From Pyrenophora tritici-repentis (taxonomy: Eukaryota; Ascomycota; Dothideomycetes; Pleosporales; Pleosporaceae), in the NCBI RefSeq assembly GCF_003171515.1, contig NC_089399.1:3596001-3660000 (forward strand): a DNA stretch of 64,000 bases. Direction: 5' to 3'. The notes under the pieces are model-generated. The model had not been told where the DNA came from. It did not search any database and worked only from the letters and a program-made list of their open reading frames with translations. The translations under genes and the position numbers were made by a program. Numbering within the stretch: position 1 is the first letter of the stretch; each line of letters begins with the position of its first letter. Positions 12,210 to 22,871 of the stretch are shown in pieces.

Positions 12210-15200
12210 ATGGACTCCGCTCATCAGCCGCCCACTACCCACGCGAGCAGCAACATCGAGCATGAAGACCAAGCGCAGATTGGTGGGCTGAATCGCAGCG
12301 GGACATGGGCCTCAGGCGAGAGTCAGCGTGCAGAAGGAGGCGTAGGCGCAAGCTCGAGTAGCACCCCCTACGTCAGTCTCTTCTCGCCAGACATACCCGC
12401 CTTGCCTCCCTCTGAACCCCCCGAGCCCGTTGGCAGTAGTCGTGGAACGCATGCGAGTCATATCAGGTCTCTCAGTTATTCGCGTTCCATGCCCTCGCTA
12501 GCGAACCATGTAAACATGGCCAAGCGACCGGCAAGACAGCACGCCTCGGACGAGCGCGCGCCCATCGTCCAACTGCAGACGCAGATTGATCGGGCCCAGA
12601 AGAGCGCCGACGACCCAACTACACCACTCGAGGAACAGGGAAGGCGGCGCACCACTTTGGACCTGATGCGCTCAGAGCATGCTGTCCGTACCGACATAAG
12701 CAGACTGTTCAGCGAAAGCGCTGCCGTATCAGGGTCAAGAGCGCCGTCCTACAACAATGCGACAGGCCCGCTCTACCTGCGAGGTAATTTCTTCAACACA
12801 GATTGAGCAGGGCAAAGGCTAACATTGTCAGCTTCAGGCGAAGCAATACCCCTCCCCGACCACCTCTACACTCGCGGACTGCTCGAAGGACGCCATTCCG
12901 ACATCACCATTATAGCATTTGGCCAGCGATATCCCCTGCACCGTCTCATCCTCGACCGCGCCCCCTTCTTCACCACCGCTCTCTCCGAGCCATGGCTCGA
13001 AAGCCAGTCCAAGGAGGTTGTTCTGCATCCCGAGGAGATCGACTCCAGTATAACACAAGCCTCGTTTGAACTGGCCATACGGAAACTCTATGGCGTCGAC
13101 ATTTCGAAAGAGTCGGATGCGGAAGCTATTGGCCTGTTCGCGACGGGTTGTTGGTTGGAGATGCAGGACCTGATTGACTCGGCGATCGAATCTATCCTGA
13201 GACAGATGGCCCCGGAAACGCTTGCCTATCTTATCCGACTCGTCACATCCAACTACTACGGAAGATCTGGCGACCGCATACTCGAGTCTGCAAAGGCTAT
13301 GCTCAGCAGGAATGGCTGGGAGATGCCAATCAAGTACTGGGACGACATGCCGGGTGACATCATCCGTGAGCTCGTAGGGTCGGACGGCTTCTTCGTTCAC
13401 AGCGAATGGGATAGATGGGTACTTTCCAAGCGCCTTCTCGACCGTCGTCTACGACATGCTGCTGTTGAGGCTGGCCTGATGTTGCGTGGCCAGAAGCCTA
13501 TCCCCCAGGCACCCAACTCTCTCCGCTTGATGGCCGTTCGCTTTGACGGTGTCTATCGTCAGAACGCCCTGACAACTGCAAACTCTTCATCAGATGCGCA
13601 GGCAGACTGGCTCACTCTCTATACCCTACCGGACGTTGAGCGCATACTCGTGCTGCTGGATGAAGGTATACACTACATTCACATGGAATATGAGCAGCTT
13701 GAGTTTATTAGGAACGCTCGTGACGTGTTCGGACTGCCGGTCATGCCTGAGAGAGTCATCTCCAACGCTTTGTGGCAGCAGCTCGCTCTCCGTCAGAGGG
13801 TGCTCAACACTGATGAGTCTGCTCAGGAGCTAGGCCTATGCCAGACACCTCCGGCGCCCGAAGCAGGCAATGCTGCGACAAAGAGTGGGAGCGAAATGAC
13901 AGTCAAAGGAAAGCAGGTCGAGACGAAAGCTGAAGTTGACGGCGATATCGAGTCGGATAGCTGGGATGGTAATGGCAAGCCGCGCAAGTTCTGGATACCC
14001 AGCTCTGACTGCAACATCGTCCTTGGCAACGGTGCTGATCCTGTCGTCACTACGTCCAACTCTTTCCAGCGCCATGCGTCGCGTCTATCTGCCACCATAC
14101 AGCCAGAGGACGCACAATGGGCTACCGACTTTGCCTCTACTCCGTCAACCTTGACTAACCCAAATACCCGTATGGACTTTGCACCGCGTCCTATCTCCGC
14201 CGGTGGTGGCAATGCCGGACAACCCAAGCCCATTGCTTATACCGAGTTTCCGCCCTTCCGCTTCTCTGCCGAGTTCCCGAACCCGCGTTTCCTAAAAGAG
14301 AAAAAGCGTGTATACTCAAGGACAGTATCCTATGCAGGCTCTCTATGGAACATCTACATTCAAAAGGTTCGCTCTGCTAAGAATGTTCAGCTCGGTGTTT
14401 ACTTGCACCGGGCGAAGGAACGAGAAGTGGAAGAGAGCAGTCATTCCAGTACTCTAATACAGCAGAGCAATGGATCGGTCGATGAACGTATCGGTCAATT
14501 GGAGCGAGAGGTACTAATGCGAGGCGATCGACGGGATCGACGACGCAGCACTCGCGTCCCGTTCATGGATCCTGCGGCCGAGGAAGATACATCTGGAAGC
14601 GGTGGTGATCCCGACCCTACCATGGGCTCTCCCGGTCTACGAAACCCACTGTTCTCTACCAGTAATCTAGGCCGTCACCGCGCCAGCCACATCCCTTCTT
14701 TACCCACCCGCGGCATCTCACAATGGGGCTTCCAGAACCTTAACTCCCCCTCGCCTCAAGACGCAGACACCGCAGACTCACCCTCCTTCGCCCACGCCCC
14801 TTACTCCCCCTCCGAACACGAATCCGACACCTCCGACAACGACGAGTCGGACGCAGCCGCCTACGCCAACCCGTCCCTCGCCTCCCGCGCACAGCGCAGA
14901 ACCCGTCCCGTCATCCCCGCCCTACCCCCCTACGTCGACGGCCGTCCTACAATCAAAACCTACTTCAAAATTTACAGCCCCTCCAAGGGCGGACGTATGC
15001 TGAGTATCTACGAAAGCGCACCCGATCGCTTCAACTTCAGTCAGAGTTGGGGCTGGAAGAGTAGCACGCTTATGCTGGATGAGATTACTATTAGTGGTGG
15101 TGCTGGTGGCGGTGATGATACCCTGGCGGATGCTAATCCGGCCGCGAGTAAGAAGACGGATGGGAAATTGAGGTTTATGGTTGTTATTGGGAATTTGTGA
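12210..15200 (+). CDS. BTB/POZ-domain protein (980 aa)
   Basis: Exons join(12210-12783, 12832-15200). The 48-bp intron has a GTAATT donor, a GCTAAC branch point and a CAG acceptor; phase 1 joins cleanly. Residues 1-200 are Ser/Pro-rich and probably disordered. A BTB/POZ fold begins at about 210 with the typical pattern of small hydrophobics, SDITI, a YPLHRLIL helix and FFTTAL, and runs to about 310, followed by a BACK-like helical region. The C-terminal half has two conserved-looking blocks (around 14240-14420 and 14940-15200) separated by Ser/Pro/Asp-rich linker. BTB domains dimerise and often link substrates to Cul3 ubiquitin ligases; that role is inferred here from the domain only. No DNA-binding or kelch repeats were seen. 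Confidence 0.88.
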
Positions 15201-16043
15201 TGGTGTTTTTCTTGTTCTCTTTTCGGTTCTTTCGGTACAGTTGGAGGTGTGGTAAAGAATGGGATGGGATGGGCGCTGTGCTTGGTATGCGTGGCTGGGG
15301 TGTTATAGTATAGGGGGTGATGATATGGGCCCTCATGGTATGATGGGACGGTCGCTAGAGCTACTTACTTCTACTACGCTATCTATGATGATGACTTTTC
15401 GTACAATACTCTAATCAATGTTGTGTTGTACTTGCTGCCCGTTGTCTTGGCGTTGACGAGAATCGGCTCCACTTTCCTTCCTTCGTGCTTTCAGCTCTTG
15501 CCTCGCCTTTCTATCTCAACATTGCTGCTACAGATTTTTTCTACATCATTCCATCCCGCTTTAACCTGACACAGACCGGTAATCTGGTTTGCATCATGTT
15601 GTTATGATATCAGACGATAAGACTTCGGCAATCATGGTGCTCGTGTGGAGTTGAACCGTATGATCAGAAAATTTGGCAATTCAGCGTCACGAATCACCCT
15701 GTAGCATCACTCTTGTTGGCGTACAAGTTTGTTTCGCAACTATAAGCTTGATAGCTCGCGCGCGCAAGATAATATATCAGCCTCAAACTCGCATATCGCA
15801 CGACACAGATTTGCATGCCTGCTTCCTAATGAGAGGCTGGCTGACAGGGGTCGGGGTGGCGGATGCAGGTATGAGGCACAGCCATCTAGGCAGTAGGCAG
15901 CGTTTATCTTGATTGAATAGCCCCGCATCTTGAATGTCTCGTGTTTGTTTCTTGGATTTTTAACTCGAGAGTCTGCGGCGTGCTCTTTTTTTTTCTCTTT
16001 TTTACGCTAGTTACGGACACGCACGGGGAGGCAAGCGCGCGAT
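15201..16043. other. Intergenic, no gene recognised
   Basis: 843 bp between the BTB gene and the dead HET gene. It holds only short frames. A T-rich run just before 16000 could belong to the old HET promoter. No repeats or elements were recognised. Confidence 0.5.
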
Positions 16044-17716
16044 ATGACGGACGGCGGAGAAATCGAGAATGGGGCAAGAGATGGAGTGGTGCGCGTGGAG
16101 GGGGCCAGTGGGAATGCTGGGGAAGGGCGGATTGCTGTTAACTCTCGTGGAGTATTCGACGGTTCATGGCCACCCTGGCCACGGTTGACCCAGCGTGATT
16201 CTGAGACTCTTGGAGAGAAGGCGTACACTACACCTGTATCTCGTGGGATCTTTAGAGATGTTGATGCAACACGCGGAGGACTTTGCAGGTTTTGCAGATC
16301 AATTTCGGCTGACCGTACAACCCCATTGCTGTATTACAACGATTGGAAAGATATGAAGGATTCGGCCTCGCAAGGCTGTTCTCTGTGCCATTTTGCCATT
16401 ACAGAGGTCTTGGAGGGAAGATTTGAGTTCTTGCCTCGGTCAGCGATAGGTGAGCAGCCTGCGTGTGAAGGATCTATCGTGTCTGCTTCATCCACGATGT
16501 TTGACATGCTTACCCTGGACCTGAAATACAAGGTTCCAGTTCCATCTTCTGCAAAAACGGTACTGGGAATGTCTACGAAAGTCCCTACCGAATTACCTGA
16601 TGAGGGGATCACCACGTACGGTAATCTGATGATCTACCTGGCCAAAACATCGCTACTACGTAAGTTATGTCCACAAACGACTGTTCCAATGACGTTTGTG
16701 GTATACATAGCATCCGATACCCCTCCTAGAGTTGATACGACCGGTAACACTAGGGATGCTCTACCGCAAGCTAAAGCCTGGCTGACTAGGTGTACGCAAT
16801 CACACCCACGATGTAAAAGAACACTAGGTTTCCTGTCTACAAGGCTGGTTTCGACGAAACTTTCTAGTCCCCGGCTATGTATCGGCGACAATCTATTAAA
16901 CGTACGGCACTATGCTACTTTAAGTCACTGTTGGGGTCAAAGTTCGTTTACTACGTTGACAACCGATGCAATTAGCTCTTTTAAAACCGAGATTCCAGCA
17001 AGTGCTCTTTCAAGTTCTATCAAAGATGCAATAGAAATAGCGGCTACTCTCGATATTTTCTATATTTGGATCGATACACGGTACGACTGGAATTATTTCA
17101 TAGAAACAGCCTCAGTCATATATTACCTTATTCGGTTCGCTTTAAACCTAACTAAAAGGTGATATAGCTAACTTACTGTAGTAAGTACCTACAGTGCACT
17201 TTTATCCAAAAATCAAGATCCCGTCAAGGCCAAAAAAATCTACCTAACCACTTATACTCCCTCACAGTATACATCGTCCAGGATGATCCACATGACTGGG
17301 CACGAGAAGCGTCACTAATGAGTTCTGTATACGGAGGCTCGACGATCAACATCGCAGCTACGGGCGCAATCGACGGAACCGTTGGTTGCTTCTTTGATCG
17401 AAAACCTTTCTGGAGAGGACACTATATAGTCCAAATCGAAGGTCAACCGATATATTGTAGTTTAGATCGATGGCTCGGTTGCCGAAGTGGACGCAATGAT
17501 GATTCTTCACGATTATTACGCCGTGGCTGGGCATTATAAGAACGGATTCTTTCACCAAGAACCCTACACTTCAATAAGTCAGAAGTGGTTTGTCAATGCA
17601 ACACTCTCTTTGCATGTGAAACCTTTCCCAATGAGTTGTCTATTAATAAACACGATGAAAACGTTGATGTGCGAACACTTGAAAACATCAACTGGCAAAG
17701 GATCATTGAAGAATAC

Positions 17717-17931
17717 TGTGGTGTAGTAACTTGTCACGTGTTCGGCGTTAGGTAATCGGCGCTAGGGCTGAGTATTTTAGGGCAACTCCGCGTGGAGGAG
17801 CTCGACATCAGGGATCGTACACCATTCTTAATACTACCGTTCATTGTTCGGATACCTTCTTGTTCTCTACTCTCTACCGATTGCGGGTCGGCAGCCTCTC
17901 TTCTGACTATTGAGGCTATCCCTCTACCACA
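17717..17931. mobile_element. Probable 215-bp insertion (MITE-like) in the HET gene
   Basis: The segment is flanked by ATAC at 17713-17716 and 17932-17935 (or AATAC, counting one more base). It begins TGTGGTGTAG and ends with CTCTACCACA, so the termini are inverted with 8 of 10 matches. Subtracting 219 bp (segment plus one 4-bp copy) is a multiple of three and joins ..IIEEY to TKMSFTFPKDRL, which is the expected HET sequence at this place. The segment itself has no HET-like sequence and contains stops in frame. An alternative is a long intron with donor GTGTAG. Confidence 0.5.
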
Positions 17932-18156
17932 ATACACAAAGATGAGTTTTACATTTCCAAAGGACAGGCTAGTTGCCCTTTCAGGAATTGCAAGAAACGT
18001 ACACGATCAGACTGGTGACCAATACGTGGCAGGGCTATGGAGAAGTAAACTAGAGCAACAGCCTTGTTGGTACAATCAAGATGATTCTCTTGACACAAGA
18101 CTACAGAGAGATTTTGATGATTACATCTCTCCATCATGGTCTTGGGCCCAGATAAA

Positions 18157-18284
18157 CAGACTCCGCAACAATCAATCGGATCGGCATGATTGATTCCTAT
18201 CTAGGTTAAAGGCTGCCTAATAAAGTAACTCTTTAACCTATATAGGAATCAATCATGTCGATCGATTGATTGTTGCGGAGTCTG
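18157..18284. mobile_element. hAT-like MITE, 128 bp, 8-bp TSD
   Basis: The element is a near-perfect foldback: arms of about 54 bp, starting CAGACTCCGCAAC and ending GTTGCGGAGTCTG, differ at about three positions and enclose a loop of about 20 bp. It is flanked by the identical octamer CAGATAAA at 18149-18156 and 18285-18292. An 8-bp target duplication with CAG-starting inverted ends is typical of the hAT superfamily. There is no coding capacity, so it is non-autonomous. Removing 136 bp (element plus one octamer) shifts the downstream HET frame by one and makes it continuous with the upstream frame (..SWSWAQI then KGRIEPDKAG..), independent proof of insertion. Confidence 0.93.
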
Positions 18285-18968
18285 CAGATAAAGGGTAGAA
18301 TTGAACCCGACAAAGCCGGATTCTTCGACAGCTCTCTATACTCCCAAGTTAGGGATTATCTTCGAACGCCAAATCGCTGCATCGATGTTCTATATGCCCA
18401 AGTATTGCGTGTCCACATCGAGGCCAGCGGACCCGATCTTTTCGGACAAGTCATTTCCGGCACACTGCGCCTTAGTTGCAGCCTCATATCACGGGCTACA
18501 ATATACGGACACACAGCAGGTGATCGTATGCCTGGGCTATGGTGGGATTTGATCAATGGCGACACAATGGTTTCTGGTTCCGCCCGTCTCCATGACAAAC
18601 GATGCATGTGCGACATCTACCAAGATTCGGAGCGTCATCACAGTCTTCCAAACGACTATTCACTTGGCTACGACGTTTACGTGGTACCCATATGGAGGTG
18701 GTGGGTTCTAGGGATGAGGTGTCTTCTGCTCATTCCCGTGGCTGGACGAAAAGGTACTTATAGCAGAGTTGGTGTGCTTCGGGTAGGTCCGGAGAGAGAG
18801 CCACTGGGAACGGAGCCACCATATTTTGGGTACGATGCTATCTCAGACTTGGAAGACATGGTGCGAGAGCATCGGGACGATTTGGACCAGAAGAGTATAT
18901 CGAGCTCATACGGGATGACCCAGACGATCCCCGATATGTTATTGATATCATCTGAGGTGGATCGCTAA

Positions 18969-19343
18969 GTGCCGAAATCAGCGACTTGGTTCGCTGTGCT
19001 GTGGTACGTGCTGGATCGAGGCATTTCAGGTGAGACAAGGTCTCTTTACGTCCGAGGGATATATCTAACGAATGAAAAGATTCACAGGCAAACACGCTGT
19101 ATCGGCAATCGCCCTTTTGGTCAGTAGTAGATAGCTGGGGTGTATATAGCGAAAGGATGCGGAGGGGCTCGGTGGTGGTCCGTGCAGTAGGTGGAGGGGT
19201 AGTACTACTCCTGGTACCCACCCCTTGTTACCTCACTCTCACGATTGGCGCGCTTAGTTTTGGCTATTTAGTATATGAATTTCATCTATTTCTTTGAAAG
19301 ATTCTATATTTACGAAACAAGGATTCAACAAGCTTCTATAAGA
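18969..19343. other. Intergenic, no gene recognised
   Basis: 375 bp downstream of the HET relic. AT-rich toward 19260-19330. Nothing recognisable. Confidence 0.5.
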
Positions 19344-19670
19344 ATGGCATCATCGCAAAGATCTACTCATAACGAGTACCCGGAAGCGACTAACGAAATC
19401 AAAAAACAACTCATCGACTATACCTTGAATGCTCTGGGGTGCAACAGTTGGATGAAGAAGTTTCGCACCCACAAAAGTATCAAACGCGCAGAGGGTAAAT
19501 CATCTACTAACCAAAATACCCCCGACCACTACCCAGCTGTCCAAATTCCCTCCCTTCCCTCACAGGAGCTAACACAACAGCAAGAAAAAACCCAAAACAC
19601 CACTTGCTCTCGCTCTCCACCAAGCAAAAAGCCATCATCGAACACTGCCAAGTCACCAAACAGCTCGTAG
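19344..19670 (+). CDS. Small hypothetical protein, uncertain
   Basis: The open frame from the ATG at 19344 gives 108 aa, Lys/Ser/Gln-rich with a predicted helical start. It contains an intron-like segment from GTAAAT (about 19494) through CTAAC to CCCAG (about 19538) that is a multiple of three, so it may or may not be spliced. Beyond it, a different frame (..STKQKAIIEHCQVTKQL..) looks more protein-like and ends at TGA near 19697. This suggests either another splice or a frameshift. I do not recognise the family. It could be a fragment of an old gene beside the dead HET gene. Confidence 0.3.
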   Translation: MASSQRSTHNEYPEATNEIKKQLIDYTLNALGCNSWMKKFRTHKSIKRAEGKSSTNQNTPDHYPAVQIPSLPSQELTQQQEKTQNTTCSRSPPSKKPSSNTAKSPNSS

Positions 19671-20583
19671 TACCAACCCTCGTCACAGCGTTAGGCTGAG
19701 TGAAAAGAATTGTCAACGAGAGTATCTGGCTAGACTACGAATGCTTCCGCGAAGGTGAAACGATTCCCGCTAACATTCACTTGGCTGTATATTAAGCTTT
19801 GCGGTGTTTACATTTTTATGCTTCTGGTGCTTAACTGCATTAAAGATTGAGCACGAAGCTAAGTTGTTTATTATGATCATGGCGAAGGGAAAAGGGAAGG
19901 GAGATGGGAAGGTTTGAGGACTGTGAGATGGATGGATGAGGGAAATGTTCTTGGATGTGTCTGCTTGATGTAAACCGTAAGCATTGGATTAAGCTTTTCG
20001 GTAGTTGATTATCTTAGTAAGATATGAGGACGTCAACGTTGACGTTGTCGTCTGCCTTAGTAAGAAGCTTGTTAGGCCCCACCGTACGTACTGAGAGATG
20101 GAGAAATCCACACTCTAGATTTCCAACTCATGACACGCATTTGTGAACATGACGAAAATTTCCATCAAAAACTTTCACATATACCCACCGTCGGCGTCAA
20201 GACAAAGATCATCGCAGGGTCTCGCAATGACGCCATCTTCACAACTCAAGCCTCGATGTTGGCGGGGTCCACCGAGTGGATACGAGCGCTAAGCCATGTC
20301 AAGCACATGCCAAGCCAGTCGCCCCACCAGCGTTCAGAGGGAACCTGTCGTCCCGCCCTCTAACCTCCCCACCCCGCCCAATCTGCAGCCAGCAAAATGG
20401 CGTGCTACCGGGCCCAAAGCGCGAAAAAGCGCAATGATCGCTGCCATGCACGCGAACGGGTGGCGCATGTTACATAGTTATGGTAAGGTTGCTTCTAGGC
20501 TTTTGGCTTGTAAAAGCTTCTTGAAGCCTGCTTGCTTGTGTCGTTTACACAACCTCCTACCTCCTCCTTCTCCTACCTGAACC
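19671..20583. other. Intergenic / permease promoter
   Basis: No gene seen. The palindrome-like AACGTTGACGTT lies at about 20035-20047. A pyrimidine-rich leader (CCTCCTACCTCCTCC) lies directly before the permease start codon at 20584. Confidence 0.45.
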
Positions 20584-22176
20584 ATGGCCACCGCTCTGGA
20601 TGCCGAAAAAGGGACCCACGATATTGCGGCGTCGTCGCCAGATTCCCTGGATCGACACACGTCACATGTCATCAACGAAGACCGGTTACGACGCTCCCTC
20701 AGCGCACGCCAGGTGCAGATGATTGCCATCGGTGGTACCATAGGAACAGGCCTCTTCCTCGGTACTGGAAAAGCTCTTGCAACTGGCGGACCTGCGTCGC
20801 TGATCATCTGTTATGCGATTGTCGGATTCATCGTTTTTTGCACCATGCTGTCTCTCGGTGAGATGGCTGCTTTTGTGCCAGTGGCAGGGTCTTTCTGCAC
20901 TTTCGCCGGTCGCTACGTGGATGATGCGTTTGGGTTTGCGCTGACGTGGAATTACTGGTTCAACGATGCTGTGAGCACAGCGGCGGATCTGGTGGCGTTG
21001 CAGTTGTTAATCCGGTATTGGAGTGATGATGTGCCGTGGTATGCGGTTGGTATTGCGGTGTGGGTACTAATTGTATTGGCCAACATCATCAACGTAAAGG
21101 CTTATGGCGAGTTGGAGTATTGGCTGAGTTTGCTGAAGGTGGTGACGATTGTCATCTTTATCCTGCTCAGCATCGCGGTCAACGCTGGGGGAAATACTGG
21201 GTACGGGTATATCGGTGGGAAATACTGGACCATTGGGGATGCGCCGTTTGTGGGTGGTATTGGAGGTTTTGCGTCGGTTTTCGTCACGGCTTCGTTTGCG
21301 TACGGCGGCACGGAATCGATTGCTATCACGGCGGGAGAAACGCGCGATCCGGCGCGTGTGCTTCCCCGTGTGGTCAAGAATGTGTTTTGGCGCATTTTGC
21401 TCTTTTACATCCTCTCGGCGATGATGATTGGATTCAACATTCCCTACAACTACCCTGGACTTAGCACGAAATCGAGCCGGACATCGCCGTTCACTATCGC
21501 ATTCCAAATGGCAGGTTCGAAAGCGGCAGGATCTTTCGTCAATGCAGTCGTCCTGACCAGCGTCATTTCTGCTGGCAACCACGCCCTATACGCTGGATCG
21601 CGACTACTCTACACACTCGGCGCAAATGGCCATGCTCCCAAGGTTTTTACAAAGTTGACACGCTACCAAGTCCCATGGGTTTCCGTCATGACGACAAGTG
21701 TGGTCTCCATCATCCTCTTTTCCTTATCTTTCGCGGGTTCTGGCCAAGTCTGGACATGGCTGCAAAACATCGTTGGTGTCTCAAACCAACTCAGCTGGAT
21801 ATGCATCGGTATCTCCTCCCTCCGATTCCGCGCAGGACTTAAAGCACAAGGCAAAGAGCACCTTCTTCCCTTCCGCAACTGGATGTACCCCTGGGGTCCG
21901 TACATTTGCATCTTTCTTAACATTTTCATCGTCCTGGTGCAAGGCTGGACAGCATTTAGTCCCAAGTTTGCGGCCGTGGACTTTGTCAGCTTTTACCTGG
22001 AACTACCAGTCTTCCTCTTGATGATTGTTGTGTGGAAGGTTTTGAAGAAGACGACGTTCAGAAAGGCAAGCGAGATGGATCTTGAGACGGATGTGTATAC
22101 AAAAGAAGATATGGAGCCTGTAGAGAAGGGCTGGAAAGGGATTGGCAAGAGAGTTGGGACATGGTTTTGCTTTTAA
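20584..22176 (+). CDS. Amino-acid permease, YAT family (530 aa)
   Basis: A single exon. The protein has a hydrophilic N-terminus of about 50 residues, then 12 hydrophobic segments. The signature of fungal amino-acid permeases is clear: RQVQMIAIGGTIGTGLFLGTG at the first membrane helix, then FASVFVTASFAYGGTESIAI and AGETRDPARVLPR in the middle, and a PWGPY motif near residue 440. Family members import amino acids across the plasma membrane by proton symport. The first-helix and ETRDP motifs fit the basic/general amino-acid permeases of the CAN1/GAP1 type, but the substrate cannot be read from sequence. Start context ACCATGGCC is strong. Length fits the family. No introns, which is unusual in this window. 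Confidence 0.93.
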   Translation: MATALDAEKGTHDIAASSPDSLDRHTSHVINEDRLRRSLSARQVQMIAIGGTIGTGLFLGTGKALATGGPASLIICYAIVGFIVFCTMLSLGEMAAFVPVAGSFCTFAGRYVDDAFGFALTWNYWFNDAVSTAADLVALQLLIRYWSDDVPWYAVGIAVWVLIVLANIINVKAYGELEYWLSLLKVVTIVIFILLSIAVNAGGNTGYGYIGGKYWTIGDAPFVGGIGGFASVFVTASFAYGGTESIAITAGETRDPARVLPRVVKNVFWRILLFYILSAMMIGFNIPYNYPGLSTKSSRTSPFTIAFQMAGSKAAGSFVNAVVLTSVISAGNHALYAGSRLLYTLGANGHAPKVFTKLTRYQVPWVSVMTTSVVSIILFSLSFAGSGQVWTWLQNIVGVSNQLSWICIGISSLRFRAGLKAQGKEHLLPFRNWMYPWGPYICIFLNIFIVLVQGWTAFSPKFAAVDFVSFYLELPVFLLMIVVWKVLKKTTFRKASEMDLETDVYTKEDMEPVEKGWKGIGKRVGTWFCF

Positions 22177-22871
22177 TCGCAGGAAAGAGATAGTACCTGT
22201 TGCGAGTAATGATATACGCCTTCCACCATGACTGTCGCCCATTCTTCGCCCCGAAATTCGCGCACTCGGTCTTTGAGACTGGACTTGATGATACAAACTA
22301 GATCAGCGGTTCGCACAGCCATCGTCTATCCTATCGAGATATCGTAAGGTGACACACAGCATTGACAACGCATCAGCACTGAGCATAGCCGAGACGGCAA
22401 GATCCAGTAGTCTACCATGGCGATCGTACCGTTACAACTGTACAACAATGTTGATACAAGTCCCATGTATCACAGTCATTTTACTGAGACAGGAGCCCTT
22501 ACTGGTCGGCGCCAACCAAACCATATACGGCCAGCCCCGCACCCCATCCGGCCAGTATGAATCTCTGTCACATGTTGATTGTGGCTTGTCAGGTTACGCT
22601 CCGCATATTGCCTAGACTCCAATCAACCGCCACCCTCGATATTGACTAGGATCTCGAAATATTCGAGGCGTACCTGTCCTGTACTGAGACGTTATCTTGG
22701 GGGGGAGGGAGGGGGATAGATTTTACATGAATCGACTCTAGGACTGATAATTATGGGAAGCGATGGGGGATTGGTTATGTTGCTTCGTTTCTTGCTCCTT
22801 TTCCCCGTGTTCTCCTTCTTGTTTGTATGTATGTACGGTACTGCAGGGTGGATTAATCGCTAGGTCTTACC
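22177..22871. other. Intergenic, no gene recognised
   Basis: 695 bp. A G-run (GGGGGGGAGGGAGGGGG) at about 22698-22714 is the only notable composition feature. No coding sequence recognised. Confidence 0.45.

Larger units (their letters stand above)
16044..18968 (+). pseudogene. HET-domain (heterokaryon incompatibility) gene, disrupted
   Basis: The family signature is plain. YATLSHCWG lies near 16910 and FYIWIDT near 17060; the partner block IVQDDPHDWAREASLM follows near 17275; RRGWAL-ERILSPRTLHF lies near 17520. The C-terminal module with DRLVALSGIA, YVAGLWR and SPSWSWAQI is at 17950-18150. HET proteins trigger cell death on fusion of incompatible hyphae. Lesions: (1) TAA at 17537-17539 stands where the family has Gln in the RGWALQER motif; (2) a 128-bp MITE at 18157-18284 with 8-bp target duplication; (3) a probable second insertion at 17717-17931; (4) at the intron after WIDT, the frame needs the exon to end at 17079, but the only GT donor is at 17081, one base later. 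Taking out (2) and (3), each with one target copy, restores one frame to the stop at 18968. Certain to be a HET relic; the exact number of lesions is less certain. Confidence 0.9.

Noticed and set aside
20130..20363. Short plus-strand frame upstream of the permease
   Set aside because: No protein character and no family resemblance; more likely promoter sequence.
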